Below, in pieces: positions 42,101 to 50,630 of a stretch of DNA of 64,000 nucleotides. Positions within the stretch are counted from its first letter, which is position 1; each line of letters starts with the position of its first letter. Under the pieces are notes generated by a model. It saw only the letters and a program-made list of their open reading frames with translations. It was not told where the DNA came from and ran no database searches. This stretch comes from Thalassobaculum litoreum DSM 18839 (GTDB taxonomy: Bacteria > Pseudomonadota > Alphaproteobacteria > Thalassobaculales > Thalassobaculaceae). Position numbers and translations under genes: made by a program. Location of the stretch: the NCBI RefSeq assembly GCF_900102465.1, contig NZ_FNBW01000013.1, positions 69,501 to 133,500 on the forward strand, given 5' to 3'.

Positions 42101-43105
42101 TCAAGCGGTGATGACGATCTTGCCGAAATGACCGGCCGCCTCCATGGCGCGATAGGCGGATTTCGCATCGTCGAAGGCGAAGGTCTGGTCGATCACCGGC
42201 TCCAGCCTGTGCAGCGAGATCGCCGCGTTCATGTCGGCAAACATCTTCGACGATCCGACATAGATGCCCTGTACCTTCAGGGACTTGCGCATGATCAGGG
42301 TGGGATTGATCTCGCCGCCGGTCAGCACGCCGATCAGGCCGATGGACCCGCCGACCCGGGTCGCCGCGATCGAGCGCGCCAGGGTGCCGGCCCCGCCGAC
42401 CTCCACCGTGGTGTCGGCGCCGACACCGCCGGTCAGGTCCAGCACCGCGTCCTGCCAGTCCGGCGTGGAGCGGTAGTTGACCGTCTCGTCGGCGCCCATG
42501 GCCCTGGCCCGCTCCAGCTTCTCGTCGCTGGACGACGTCAGGATCACCCGCGCGCCCATGATCTTGGCGAACTGCAGCGCGAAGATCGACACCCCGCCGG
42601 TACCGAGCAGCAGCACGGTCTCGCCCGCCTTCACCGCGGCGACCTCGGCCAGGGCGTGCCAGGCGGTCAGCGCCGCGCAGGGCAGCGTCGCCGCCTGTTC
42701 CAGCGAGAAATGCGCCGGAACCGGGATCACGCCGCCGGCCTTCAGCACCACCTCTTCGGCCAGCACCCCGTCCAGGGCGCCGCCCAGCGCGCTGTTCATC
42801 ACATCCACCGAGCACGGCCCGGCCGGCCAGTCCTGGAAGAAGCAGGAGGCGACCCGATCCCCCACCTTGAGCTTGGTCACGCCCGCGCCGACGGCGGTGA
42901 TCGTGCCGGCGCCGTCGGAATTCGGGATGCGCGGATAGGGCAGGTTGCGGGCCTTGGGATCCTTGATCGTCATCAGGTCGCGGAAGTTGATCGAAGAGGC
43001 GGCGATCTTCACCCGCACCTCGCCCGGGCCGGGCTCCGGCGTGGCGACGTCGGCGAGGTTGAGCGCGTCGACGCCGCCGTCTGAAACGATCTGCCAGGCT
43101 TTCAT
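42101..43105 (-). CDS. Medium-chain dehydrogenase/reductase
   Basis: A 334-residue NAD(P)-dependent MDR protein. Motifs: GDRVASCFFQDWPAGPCS, NADP Rossmann GTGGVSIFALQFAKIMGA (about 170-187) and SSDEKLERARAMGADETVNY. The catalytic Cys of zinc alcohol dehydrogenases is replaced early in the sequence, so it may be a quinone- or enoyl-type reductase. The start is ATG 43105 with AAGGAT upstream; GTG 43111 is an alternative. It is 76 bp upstream of the thiolase gene and probably in the same unit. Confidence 0.85.
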   Translation of the reverse strand: MKAWQIVSDGGVDALNLADVATPEPGPGEVRVKIAASSINFRDLMTIKDPKARNLPYPRIPNSDGAGTITAVGAGVTKLKVGDRVASCFFQDWPAGPCSVDVMNSALGGALDGVLAEEVVLKAGGVIPVPAHFSLEQAATLPCAALTAWHALAEVAAVKAGETVLLLGTGGVSIFALQFAKIMGARVILTSSSDEKLERARAMGADETVNYRSTPDWQDAVLDLTGGVGADTTVEVGGAGTLARSIAATRVGGSIGLIGVLTGGEINPTLIMRKSLKVQGIYVGSSKMFADMNAAISLHRLEPVIDQTFAFDDAKSAYRAMEAAGHFGKIVITA

Positions 43106-43227
43106 GATCACTATCCTTCAGTGGGGGAGATCCGCCCCCGAACAGGGCGGCGGCCATACGAGCCGTCTATTCGGTTTGGCGCGAGCATTCAGCATTCACC
43201 CTGCAGCCGTCAACGCACCCGCGGCCC

Positions 43228-43821
43228 TCACGTCGGATCGGCCAGCAGCCCGGTGGCGAGGTGGCGGAACGTGTCGACGGCTCGCGGCAGGACTGCCGGC
43301 GGGTCCTCGCTGGCCGCAATCCACAGCGCCGCATTGAGTGCAGCGCCACTGAGGAGCCGGGCCGCCGCTTCCGGATCCACGGGTTTCATCACGCCCTCGG
43401 CGATGAGCTGCTCCACTGCCGTCAGTGTCACCTGCAGACACGTGTCCTGGCTCGGCCACTGGGAGGGATCGCCCAAAACCGCCGGTCCGTCGAGGAGGAC
43501 GATCCGCCGGACCTCCGGGTTGAGCGCCATCTCTATATAGGCTTCGGCCTCGGCGAGCAGCGCATTCCACCCGGTCGCCTCGCGGGCGCCTATGTCCTTC
43601 GCCCGGGTCGCCATCTCTGTATCGATCTGGCTGACCACCGCCGCGAACAGCCCGCGCTTATCACCGAAATTGTGATAGAGCGCGCCCCGCGTCAGGCCCG
43701 CCGCCGCCGTCAGATCGTCCATCGACGCGGCGGCGTATCCCTTCTCGGCAAAGGCCTTGCGGGCCGCCGCAATCAGCGCCGCCCGATTCTTCTCCATCGT
43801 CTCGATCCGACGGGTAGCCAC
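43228..43821 (-). CDS. TetR-family transcriptional regulator
   Basis: A 197-residue repressor. The helix-turn-helix (about 12-58) contains AARKAFAEKGYAAASMDDLTAAAGLTRGALYHNFGDK; the C-terminal domain (about 85-190) binds the ligand. The start is GTG 43821 with GGAGG about 10 nt upstream. It is divergent from a ridA gene; the intergenic region has three near-identical palindromes that are likely its operators. Closest type by eye is the TetR_C_33-like group; ligand unknown. Confidence 0.92.
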   Translation of the reverse strand: MATRRIETMEKNRAALIAAARKAFAEKGYAAASMDDLTAAAGLTRGALYHNFGDKRGLFAAVVSQIDTEMATRAKDIGAREATGWNALLAEAEAYIEMALNPEVRRIVLLDGPAVLGDPSQWPSQDTCLQVTLTAVEQLIAEGVMKPVDPEAAARLLSGAALNAALWIAASEDPPAVLPRAVDTFRHLATGLLADPT

Positions 43822-43843
43822 GGATCTGTGCCTCCATTTTCAC

Positions 43844-43856
43844 ATACGCTGCGTAT
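43844..43856. promoter_or_regulatory. TetR operator copy 1 (ATACGCTGCGTAT)
   Basis: ATACGC-T-GCGTAT, a perfect 13-bp dyad 22 bp upstream of the tetR start codon. Confidence 0.65.
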
Positions 43857-43861
43857 TTCGA

Positions 43862-43890
43862 TTGACATACGGTACGTATATCACCAATTC
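43862..43890 (+). promoter_or_regulatory. Promoter-like element for ridA
   Basis: A perfect -35 TTGACA at 43862-43867 precedes a weak -10 region (about 43884-43890). It overlaps operator copy 2, so repressor binding would block it. Confidence 0.4.
43867..43879. promoter_or_regulatory. TetR operator copy 2 (ATACGGTACGTAT)
   Basis: ATACG-GTA-CGTAT, 23 bp from copy 1, overlapping the TTGACA element. Confidence 0.65.
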
Positions 43891-43892
43891 AC

Positions 43893-43905
43893 ATACGAAG
43901 CGTAT
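43893..43905. promoter_or_regulatory. TetR operator copy 3 (ATACGAAGCGTAT)
   Basis: ATACG-AAG-CGTAT, 26 bp from copy 2 and 57 bp before the ridA start. Confidence 0.65.
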
Positions 43906-43961
43906 CCCAAATTCCAAGCCACCGGGAACGCCTTTCCTTCACCTTGCAAAGGACGTCTGCC

Positions 43962-44366
43962 ATGCCCCGCGATGCCATCTTCCCCGCCGGTCGCCACGCC
44001 CTGTACGACAATCACGGATATTCCGCCGCGATCCGAGCCGGAGATCTGCTCTTCGTCTCCGGCCAGGTCGGCAGTCGGTCGGACGGCACGCCCGAGCCGG
44101 AGTTCAAACAGCAACTCCGTCAGGCCTTCGACAATCTCGGCGCCGTATTGCAAGCCGCCGGCTGCACCTTCGACGACGTGATCGACGTGACGACGTTCCA
44201 CACCGACCCGGAGACGCAGTTCGACGACGTCATGGCCGCTAAGGCACGCGTCTTTCCCGAAGCACCCTTCCCGACTTGGACGGCAGTCGGTGTGACCTGG
44301 CTGGCGGGTTTCGATTTCGAGATCAAGGTCATCGCCCGCCTGCCCGAGAGTGCCCGGGCCTCCTGA
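43962..44366 (+). CDS. RidA/YjgF-family protein
   Basis: A 134-residue RidA-like enamine/imine deaminase family member, trimeric in known cases. Features: IRAGDLLFVSGQVG, the typical GCTFDDVIDVTTFHTD, and FPTWTAVGVTWLAG near the end. The catalytic Arg of canonical RidA (in the motif ...R..) is not obvious; the C-terminal segment reads EIKVIARLPE. The start is ATG 43962 with AAAGGA upstream. Divergent from tetR and probably controlled by it. It ends 1 bp before the convergent BKACE gene. Confidence 0.88.
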   Translation: MPRDAIFPAGRHALYDNHGYSAAIRAGDLLFVSGQVGSRSDGTPEPEFKQQLRQAFDNLGAVLQAAGCTFDDVIDVTTFHTDPETQFDDVMAAKARVFPEAPFPTWTAVGVTWLAGFDFEIKVIARLPESARAS

Positions 44367-45248
44367 TCACCGCCCCTTGATGGAGAAGATCTCCCGCGCC
44401 TCGTCCGGCGTGGCGACCTTGGAGCCGAGCGCCTCGACGATGGTCACCGCCCGCTCCACCAGCGCCGCGTTGGACGGGGCCAGCACGCCGCGGTCGAGGT
44501 AGAGATTGTCCTCCAGCCCGACCCGCACATGGCCGCCCAGGATCACCGCCTGGGCGGCCATCGGGAACTGCATGCGGCTGATGCCGAAGCCGGACCAGAT
44601 CGCGCCGTCCGGCAGCAGGCTGGCGAGATAGGTCATGGTCTCCGCCGTTGCCGGCGCGCCCCAGGGGATGCCGAGACAAAGTTGGAACATCGGCGGCGCG
44701 TCGACCAGCCCCTCCTTGACCAGTTGGGCCGCCAGTCGGGCGTGGCCGGCGTCGAACACTTCCAGTTCCGGCTTCACGCCGCTGTCGCGGATGCGGGCCG
44801 CCATCTCGCGCAGATGGGCGGGTGTGTTCATGAACACGTGCTCGCCGAAATTCATCGTCGCGATGTCCAGGGTGCACACTTCCGGGCGGAGCTGGTCGAT
44901 GTGGTCGACCCGTTCCTGCGGCGATTTCAGCGTGGTGCCAGGGGCCGGCACCATCGGGTCCTGGGTACCCGGGATGTAGCGCGCACCGGGGCCGGTGGTC
45001 AGGTTGAGGACCAGCTTGGAGCCGGCGTCGCGGATCCGCTCAACCGTCTCGCGGTACAGGGCCGGGTCCATCGACGGCTTGCCGGTGGCCGGATCGCGCA
45101 CATGGATATGGGCGATCGCCGCACCGGCCCGCTCCGCTTCCAGCGCGGAGGTGGCGAGCTGTTCCGGGCTGACCGGAACCGCGGGATTCTTGTCCACCGT
45201 GTCGAAACCGCCTGTGAGCGCGCAGGTGATCACCGTCTTCTCGTTCAT
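44367..45248 (-). CDS. BKACE family beta-keto acid cleavage enzyme
   Basis: These zinc enzymes transfer acetyl-CoA to a beta-keto acid and release acetoacetate plus a CoA ester (3-keto-5-aminohexanoate cleavage enzyme is the prototype). The 293-residue product has the zinc motif AHIHVRDP near 46-53, EVFDAGHARLA, and SGFGISRMQFPMAAQA. GGGAGGATGGG precedes the ATG. It is divergent from the TAXI-TRAP transporter, which may import its substrate. The exact keto acid is unknown. Confidence 0.9.
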   Translation of the reverse strand: MNEKTVITCALTGGFDTVDKNPAVPVSPEQLATSALEAERAGAAIAHIHVRDPATGKPSMDPALYRETVERIRDAGSKLVLNLTTGPGARYIPGTQDPMVPAPGTTLKSPQERVDHIDQLRPEVCTLDIATMNFGEHVFMNTPAHLREMAARIRDSGVKPELEVFDAGHARLAAQLVKEGLVDAPPMFQLCLGIPWGAPATAETMTYLASLLPDGAIWSGFGISRMQFPMAAQAVILGGHVRVGLEDNLYLDRGVLAPSNAALVERAVTIVEALGSKVATPDEAREIFSIKGR

Positions 45249-45284
45249 CCCATCCTCCCGAATCGGCGCCTGTTATGCGCGCGC

Positions 45285-45294
45285 TTGTATACCA
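45285..45294. promoter_or_regulatory. GTATAC dyad between BKACE and TRAP genes
   Basis: TTGTATACCA with a GTATAC core, 37 bp upstream of BKACE and 77 bp before the TRAP binding-protein start. Similar to TTGTATACAC at 53458-53467. Candidate operator for a GntR-type regulator. Confidence 0.35.
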
Positions 45295-45370
45295 TCTCTC
45301 AATCGGCATACTCCCCCGAGGAGGAGTTGGGAAACAACCCGACCCGATCAAAGAACAGACGGAGGAAACG

Positions 45371-46528
45371 ATGGAGATTTCACTGCGGACCCGCGCGGTC
45401 GCCGCGATGGCTGGCGCTGCCGCCCTCACCTTTGCCGGTGTGGCCGCCGCTGAAACCAAACTGCCCAGCACCCTGACCTGGACCGCCTACGACACAGGCT
45501 CCTCGGGGCATGCCCAGTCGGTTGCGATCGGCAAGGCATTCAAGGAGAAGTACGACGTCAATCTCCGGATTCTTCCGGGCAAGAACGACGTCTCGCGTCT
45601 GCGCCCGCTGCAGGTCGGCAAGGTCGAGGCGGTCGCCAACGGCGTCGGCACCTACTTCGCCCAGGAAGCCGTATTCGGCTTCGACAAGCCGGATTGGGGT
45701 CCGCAACCCCTGCGCCTGCTCATGTCATCCAAGGGCAGTGCCGGCCTGATGGTCGGCGTCGCCGAGGACACCGGCGTCAAGGAATACAAGGATCTCAAAG
45801 GCAAACGGGTTGCCTGGGTGAAGAGCGCTCCGGCCCTGAACCATAACGTCACCGCGATCCTGGCCTTTGCCGGGCTGACCTGGGACGACGTGACCAAGGT
45901 CGAGTTCGCCGGCTTCGGTGCGTCCTGGGAAGGCATGACCAACGACCAGGTTGATGCCGCCTTCGCGATCACGGTCTCCGGCTCCACCAAGTCGGTCGCG
46001 TCAAGCCCTCGCGGCCTGGTCTGGCCGGCCCTGCCCTTCGACGATACCGAAGGCTGGAAGCGGATGATGGCCGTCGCCCCGTACTACACCAAGAACACGG
46101 TCTCGGCCGGCACGAACATTCCTAAGGAAGGGATCGACGGGCAGGCCTATCCGTATCCGATTCTGACCGTGCGCTCGGACATGACCGATGAACTGGCGCA
46201 ATCGATCACCGAGGCGATGCTCGAGACCTACGACATGTTCAAGGACGGCGCGCCGGGTGCCGCCGGCTGGGCGCTGGCCAACCAGACGTTCGAATGGGCC
46301 GTGCCGTATCACGACGGCGCAATCGCGGCATTCAAGGGTGCCGGCGTGTGGACCGACGCCATGCAGGCGCACAACGATACGCTGGTCGCCCGCCAGAAGG
46401 TCCTGATCGATGCCTGGACCTCCTACAGCAAGGACGCGCCGTCCGATGAGGACGCCTTCGTCGAAGGCTGGGCCAAGGCCCGGGTCGCCGCACTCGAAGC
46501 CGCCGGCTTCGATCCGGTGATCCGCTGA
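45371..46528 (+). CDS. TAXI-family TRAP transporter substrate-binding protein
   Basis: A periplasmic binding protein of 385 residues with a signal peptide (1-27, cleaved after AAA) and the TAXI-type fold: TLTWTAYDTGSSGHAQSVAI, VGKVEAVANGVGTYFAQEAV and VDAAFAITVSGSTKSVASSP. TAXI proteins deliver carboxylates or amino acids to a fused TRAP permease. The start at ATG 45371 follows GGAGGAAACG directly; upstream codons are unsupported. It is 33 bp before the permease gene. Confidence 0.92.
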   Translation: MEISLRTRAVAAMAGAAALTFAGVAAAETKLPSTLTWTAYDTGSSGHAQSVAIGKAFKEKYDVNLRILPGKNDVSRLRPLQVGKVEAVANGVGTYFAQEAVFGFDKPDWGPQPLRLLMSSKGSAGLMVGVAEDTGVKEYKDLKGKRVAWVKSAPALNHNVTAILAFAGLTWDDVTKVEFAGFGASWEGMTNDQVDAAFAITVSGSTKSVASSPRGLVWPALPFDDTEGWKRMMAVAPYYTKNTVSAGTNIPKEGIDGQAYPYPILTVRSDMTDELAQSITEAMLETYDMFKDGAPGAAGWALANQTFEWAVPYHDGAIAAFKGAGVWTDAMQAHNDTLVARQKVLIDAWTSYSKDAPSDEDAFVEGWAKARVAALEAAGFDPVIR

Positions 46529-46561
46529 TCTAGGGCGCAACTTACAGAGAAAGGCTCGCAG

Positions 46562-48547
46562 ATGAGCGAGCCCATCATGAACACCTCCGCCGGGGGTGAC
46601 GCGGTGACGGATACCATCCGTCACCGCGTTCTCACGCCCGGCTGGACCGTGGTGATCATGGCGATGACAGCCGCCGCCGTTCTGCTGTCGATCTACCAGC
46701 TGTTCAACATCGGCTCGATGGTCGGCTGGGTGATCCTGGACCTGTCCTACCTGGACCTGATGGTGGCGCTGCTGCTGCCGATCGTGTTCCTGGTGTTCCC
46801 CATGCGCCCGAGCGACAAGAACCGTCGGACGCCACCGATCTACGACCTCGCGCTCTTCGCCGGCACCTTCGTGCTGGGATGCTACCTGGCCTGGATCGCG
46901 GTGCCCGCGGTCGAGGGCGGCTGGGAGTATTTCGCGCCCGCCTCTGCCCGCATCCTCGGCTTCGTGCTGTGGGCGCTGATGATCGAGGCCGTGCGCCGCA
47001 CCGGCGGTCTCGCGCTCACCATCATCGTGCTGATCTTCTCGTTCTACCCGCCTTTCGCGGAATCGATGCCCGGCCCCCTTCAGGGCGCGCAGCAGTCGCT
47101 CTGGGAGGTCAGCCAGTATTACCTGTTCTCGTCGGAAGCGATCTTCGGCATTCCCATGCGGGCCTTCGGCAAGCTGGTGATCGGCTTCGTGATCTTCGGC
47201 GTCGCCCTGCAGCATACCGGCGCCGGACGCTTCTTCATCGACCTCGCCTTCGCCCTGCTCGGCAACGTGCGCGGCGGCGGTGCGAAGGTCGCGATCTTCT
47301 CATCCGGCCTGCTGGGTTCGATGAGCGGTTCGGTGATCACCAACGTTCTGACCACCGGCCGGCTCACCATTCCGGCGATGCGGCGCACGGGCTTCGGCAA
47401 GGAGACCGCCGCCGCGGTGGAGGCCTGCGCGTCCACGGGCGGCGTGCTGATGCCGCCGGTGATGGGGGCCACGGCCTTCGTCATGGCCTCGTTCCTGAAC
47501 GTCCCCTACATCGAGATCGCCGTCGCCGCGGTGATACCGTCGCTGCTCTATTATCTCGGCCTGTTCCTGCAGATCGACGCCTATGCCGCCCGCAAGAGTC
47601 TCAAGGGCCTGCCGCGCGAGGAGTTGCCGAAGCTCGGCGCCGTGTTCCGGCGCGGCTGGCATTATCTCTTCGCGCTGGTGCTGCTGGTCTATCTCCTGCT
47701 CTACATGAAGCAGGAGGCGCTGGCGCCGTACTACGCGACAGCGGTGCTGCTGATCGCCAATCAGATCTTCGGAAAGCGGCTCGGCTGGAGCGATCTCAAG
47801 CACTTCCTGTACGAGACCGGTCAGGTGCTGGCCGAGCTCGTGGCAATTCTGGGCGCCATCGGGCTGATCATCGGCGCCCTCTCGGTGACGGGCCTGGTCG
47901 GCTCGATCGCCACCGACCTGGTGCTGCTGGCCGGCGGCAACGTCTATGCCCTGCTGCTGATGGGCGCGGCGACGAGCTTCATCCTCGGCATGGGGATGAC
48001 GGTCACCGCGGCCTATGTGTTCCTCGCCATCGTGCTGGCTCCGTCGCTCGTGACGGCGGGCCTGGACCCGATGGCCGTGCACATGTTCATCCTGTACTGG
48101 GGAATGCTGTCGTATATCACACCGCCGGTGGCGCTCGGTGCCTTCGCGGCGGCGACGATCTCCGGGGCGACGCCGATGCAGGCCGGATTCTCGGCCATGC
48201 GGCTCGGGTCGATCATCTACTTCATCCCGTTCTTCTTCGTGCTGGAGCCGGCATTGATCCTGAATGGGGCGCCGATGCAGATCGCCGTCGTGCTGGCGAG
48301 TGCACTGGCCGGGGTACTGCTGATCGCCTCCTCCACCCAGGGCTACCTGATCGGCTACGGCACCTTCGGCGACGGGGCGATGGCCATGGCCGTGCGCGTG
48401 ATCGTCTTCGCCGGCGGCGTACTGTTCGCCTTTCCCGGCAGCGAGGACATGGGCATCGGCCATTGGGACGCGGTGCTTGCCGGTGCCGTCATCGCGGCGA
48501 TCGGGCTCGGCTTCGGCCTGCTGACCCGCAAGTTGGCTCCGGGGTAA
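46562..48547 (+). CDS. TRAP transporter fused 4TM/12TM permease (TAXI type)
   Basis: A 661-residue inner-membrane permease with about 16-18 hydrophobic segments that fuses the small and large TRAP subunits, as usual for TAXI systems. The segments GSMSGSVITNVLTTGRLTIP and GGVLMPPVMGATAFVMASFL are typical of DctM domains. It uses the Na+ or H+ gradient. AAAGG lies 10 nt before the ATG. The operon ends at the hairpin 48585-48612. Confidence 0.93.
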   Translation: MSEPIMNTSAGGDAVTDTIRHRVLTPGWTVVIMAMTAAAVLLSIYQLFNIGSMVGWVILDLSYLDLMVALLLPIVFLVFPMRPSDKNRRTPPIYDLALFAGTFVLGCYLAWIAVPAVEGGWEYFAPASARILGFVLWALMIEAVRRTGGLALTIIVLIFSFYPPFAESMPGPLQGAQQSLWEVSQYYLFSSEAIFGIPMRAFGKLVIGFVIFGVALQHTGAGRFFIDLAFALLGNVRGGGAKVAIFSSGLLGSMSGSVITNVLTTGRLTIPAMRRTGFGKETAAAVEACASTGGVLMPPVMGATAFVMASFLNVPYIEIAVAAVIPSLLYYLGLFLQIDAYAARKSLKGLPREELPKLGAVFRRGWHYLFALVLLVYLLLYMKQEALAPYYATAVLLIANQIFGKRLGWSDLKHFLYETGQVLAELVAILGAIGLIIGALSVTGLVGSIATDLVLLAGGNVYALLLMGAATSFILGMGMTVTAAYVFLAIVLAPSLVTAGLDPMAVHMFILYWGMLSYITPPVALGAFAAATISGATPMQAGFSAMRLGSIIYFIPFFFVLEPALILNGAPMQIAVVLASALAGVLLIASSTQGYLIGYGTFGDGAMAMAVRVIVFAGGVLFAFPGSEDMGIGHWDAVLAGAVIAAIGLGFGLLTRKLAPG

Positions 48548-48584
48548 ACCGGCCCCCGGTCATTTCCAGCAGACCCTGAACAAA

Positions 48585-48612
48585 AAAAGGGGAGGCCGAG
48601 GCCTCCCCTTTT
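48585..48612. terminator. Bidirectional terminator
   Basis: AAAAGGGGAGGCC-GA-GGCCTCCCCTTTT is a perfect 13-bp stem with a two-base centre, between the convergent TRAP and BCCT genes. It has T-runs in both directions. Confidence 0.9.
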
Positions 48613-48632
48613 CAATGATATGGGCGCCGGCC

Positions 48633-50255
48633 TCAGGCCGTATCCGACCGCGGCTCGCTCATCAGCCCCTTCACGATGGCGTAGCACGCCAGCAGCAGGA
48701 CGATGGTGAACGGAAAGCCGGTCGAGACCGCCATGGCCTGCAGGGCCGTCAGGCCACCGCCGAGCAGCAGCGCAATCGCCACCAGCCCCTCGAAGCAGGC
48801 CCAGAACACCCGCTGCGACACCGGGGCGTTGGTCTTGCCCCCGGCGGTGATCGTGTCGATCACCAGAGAGCCGGAATCCGACGAGGTCACGAAGAACACG
48901 ATCACCAGCAGGATGCCGATGAAGGACGTGATCTGCGCCAACGGCATCTGCTCGAGCATCACGAACAGCTTCACCGGCAGATCGGCATCGGCGATCGCCA
49001 CCACGCCGGATTCGACGAAGCTGATCGCCGTGCCGCCGAAAGCCGTCATCCAAAGCACCGACACCAGCGACGGGATCAGCAGCACGCAGGTGATGAACTC
49101 CCGCACCGTGCGGCCCCGCGACACCCGGGCGATGAACATGCCCACGAACGGCGACCAGGAGATCCACCAGGCCCAGTAGAACGACGTCCAGCCCTGGCTG
49201 AAATTCGCATCGGTGCGGCCGATCGGGTTGGACAGCGCCGGCAGATACTCGAGATACGCCAACAGGTTCGAGAAGAACCCGGTCACGATCGCCATGGTCG
49301 GCCCGACGATGATGATGAACATCAGCAGCAGGAAGGCCAGGACCATGTTGATCTCGGACAGGCGCTTCACGCCGGCATCGAGACCGGCCAGTACCGAAAG
49401 CAGCGCCAAGCCGGTGATGCCGCAGATCAGCAGGACCTGGGAGGCATCGCTCACCGGCGTCCCGAACAGGAACTCCAGACCGGCATTGGCCTGGGTCGCC
49501 CCGAGGCCGAGCGAGGTGGCCAGGCCGAACAGCGTGGCGAACACCGCCAGGATATCGATGACGTGACCGGTCCAGCCCCACACCGCATCGCCGAAGATCG
49601 GATGGAAGACGCTGCGGATCGTCAGCGGCAGGCCCTTGTTATAGGAGAACAGGGCCAAGGCCAGTGCGACGACCGCGTAGATCGCCCAGGGGTGTAGCCC
49701 CCAGTGGAAGATCGTCGCCGCCATGCCAAGCGCCTTCGCGCCCTCCACATCGCCAGCCGCACCGGCCAACGGCGCCCAGCTCTCCGGGGAGCCGGCCCCT
49801 TCCGCGAGCGACGAGTTGAAGTGCGAGATCGGCTCTGAGACGCCATAGAACATCAGCCCGATGCCCATGCCGGCCGCGAACAGCATCGCGAACCAACCGC
49901 TATAGGAGTAGTCGGGCTTCGCGTCCCGCCCTCCGAGCCGCACCTTGCCGAGCGGGGTGACGATCAGGACGACGCAAAGAATCACGAAGACGTTCGCGGC
50001 TCCGATGAAGAACCAGTCGAAGGTCGAGGTCAGTGTCTCGCGCAGGGCGCCGAACGCCGCAGCGGCTTGGTCGTGCAGGATCAGGGTCAGAAACGTGAAG
50101 GCAACGATCACCAGCCCGGAGATCAGGAACACCGGATTATGGATGTCCAGGCCGAACGGCCCAACCTGTTTCTGAATGTTGTCCTGGCCGATTTCGTAAT
50201 CGGTATCGATGAGATCCGCCGGCCCGTCGGGCGGCTTCACAGCGTGGTCGGACAT
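48633..50255 (-). CDS. BCCT-family betaine/choline/carnitine transporter
   Basis: A 540-residue membrane transporter with 12 segments, probably for a trimethylammonium osmolyte such as glycine betaine. Family motifs: FAAGMGIGLMFYGVSEPISH (the GMGIG sodium/substrate region), AIYAVVALALALFSYNKGLP and WISWSPFVGMFIARVSRGRT. GAGAGGGA lies 8 nt before the ATG. It has a 375-bp upstream region. The GMGIG form suggests a Na+-coupled member; this is inference. Confidence 0.93.
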   Translation of the reverse strand: MSDHAVKPPDGPADLIDTDYEIGQDNIQKQVGPFGLDIHNPVFLISGLVIVAFTFLTLILHDQAAAAFGALRETLTSTFDWFFIGAANVFVILCVVLIVTPLGKVRLGGRDAKPDYSYSGWFAMLFAAGMGIGLMFYGVSEPISHFNSSLAEGAGSPESWAPLAGAAGDVEGAKALGMAATIFHWGLHPWAIYAVVALALALFSYNKGLPLTIRSVFHPIFGDAVWGWTGHVIDILAVFATLFGLATSLGLGATQANAGLEFLFGTPVSDASQVLLICGITGLALLSVLAGLDAGVKRLSEINMVLAFLLLMFIIIVGPTMAIVTGFFSNLLAYLEYLPALSNPIGRTDANFSQGWTSFYWAWWISWSPFVGMFIARVSRGRTVREFITCVLLIPSLVSVLWMTAFGGTAISFVESGVVAIADADLPVKLFVMLEQMPLAQITSFIGILLVIVFFVTSSDSGSLVIDTITAGGKTNAPVSQRVFWACFEGLVAIALLLGGGLTALQAMAVSTGFPFTIVLLLACYAIVKGLMSEPRSDTA

Positions 50256-50362
50256 GTAGTTCCCTCTCGTTTGGGTTTTGCAGCGCGCCGCGAGCCCCCC
50301 TTGGCCCCCAGTCGCACCGAGCCCGAACCCGAATCGGGACGGACGTCTTCGACGGGGGATTG

Positions 50363-50394
50363 GAGCCGACGCCTGGCAGGACGGCTTTCGGCTC
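50363..50394. repeat. Inverted repeat GAGCCGA...TCGGCTC
   Basis: Perfect 7-bp arms separated by 18 bp, in the predicted BCCT leader. Confidence 0.4.
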
Positions 50395-50540
50395 GACCGT
50401 CGGAGGTCGCGCTCCCCTCCCCCGGGCTACTCGCCGGTTGTCCCGGCTGTTCGGCGGCACCGGTCGCCGGTTCCGCGTTATCGAAACGCTACCCTAACCT
50501 GAAACACCAATTTGCCACAAATCGACACACCGACCCGGAA

Positions 50541-50558
50541 CTGTCGTGAATTCGACAG
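50541..50558. promoter_or_regulatory. Operator-like dyad upstream of BCCT
   Basis: CTGTCG-TGAATT-CGACAG has perfect 6-bp arms. It lies about 285 bp upstream of the BCCT start and 73 bp after the acyl-CoA ligase stop (minus-strand sense). Confidence 0.35.
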
Positions 50559-50630
50559 AATCAGGCCGCTTAAGTGGAAAACCCGCCACAGTTGCCAGCC
50601 GACAGGTGGTATCCGCCGATCAGCCGCCGG

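Larger units (their letters stand above)
50256..50630. promoter_or_regulatory. Intergenic region upstream of the BCCT gene (375 bp)
   Basis: No gene is supported. It holds a GAGCCGA/TCGGCTC hairpin (50363-50394) and an imperfect dyad CTGTCGTGAATTCGACAG (50541-50558) in an A/T-richer part where the BCCT promoter may lie (about 50480-50560). I see no clear -35/-10 pair. Confidence 0.45.

Noticed and set aside
39727-42111. 794-codon plus-strand frame
   Set aside because: Opposite the dehydrogenase and thiolase genes, which have catalytic motifs; no domain in the frame.
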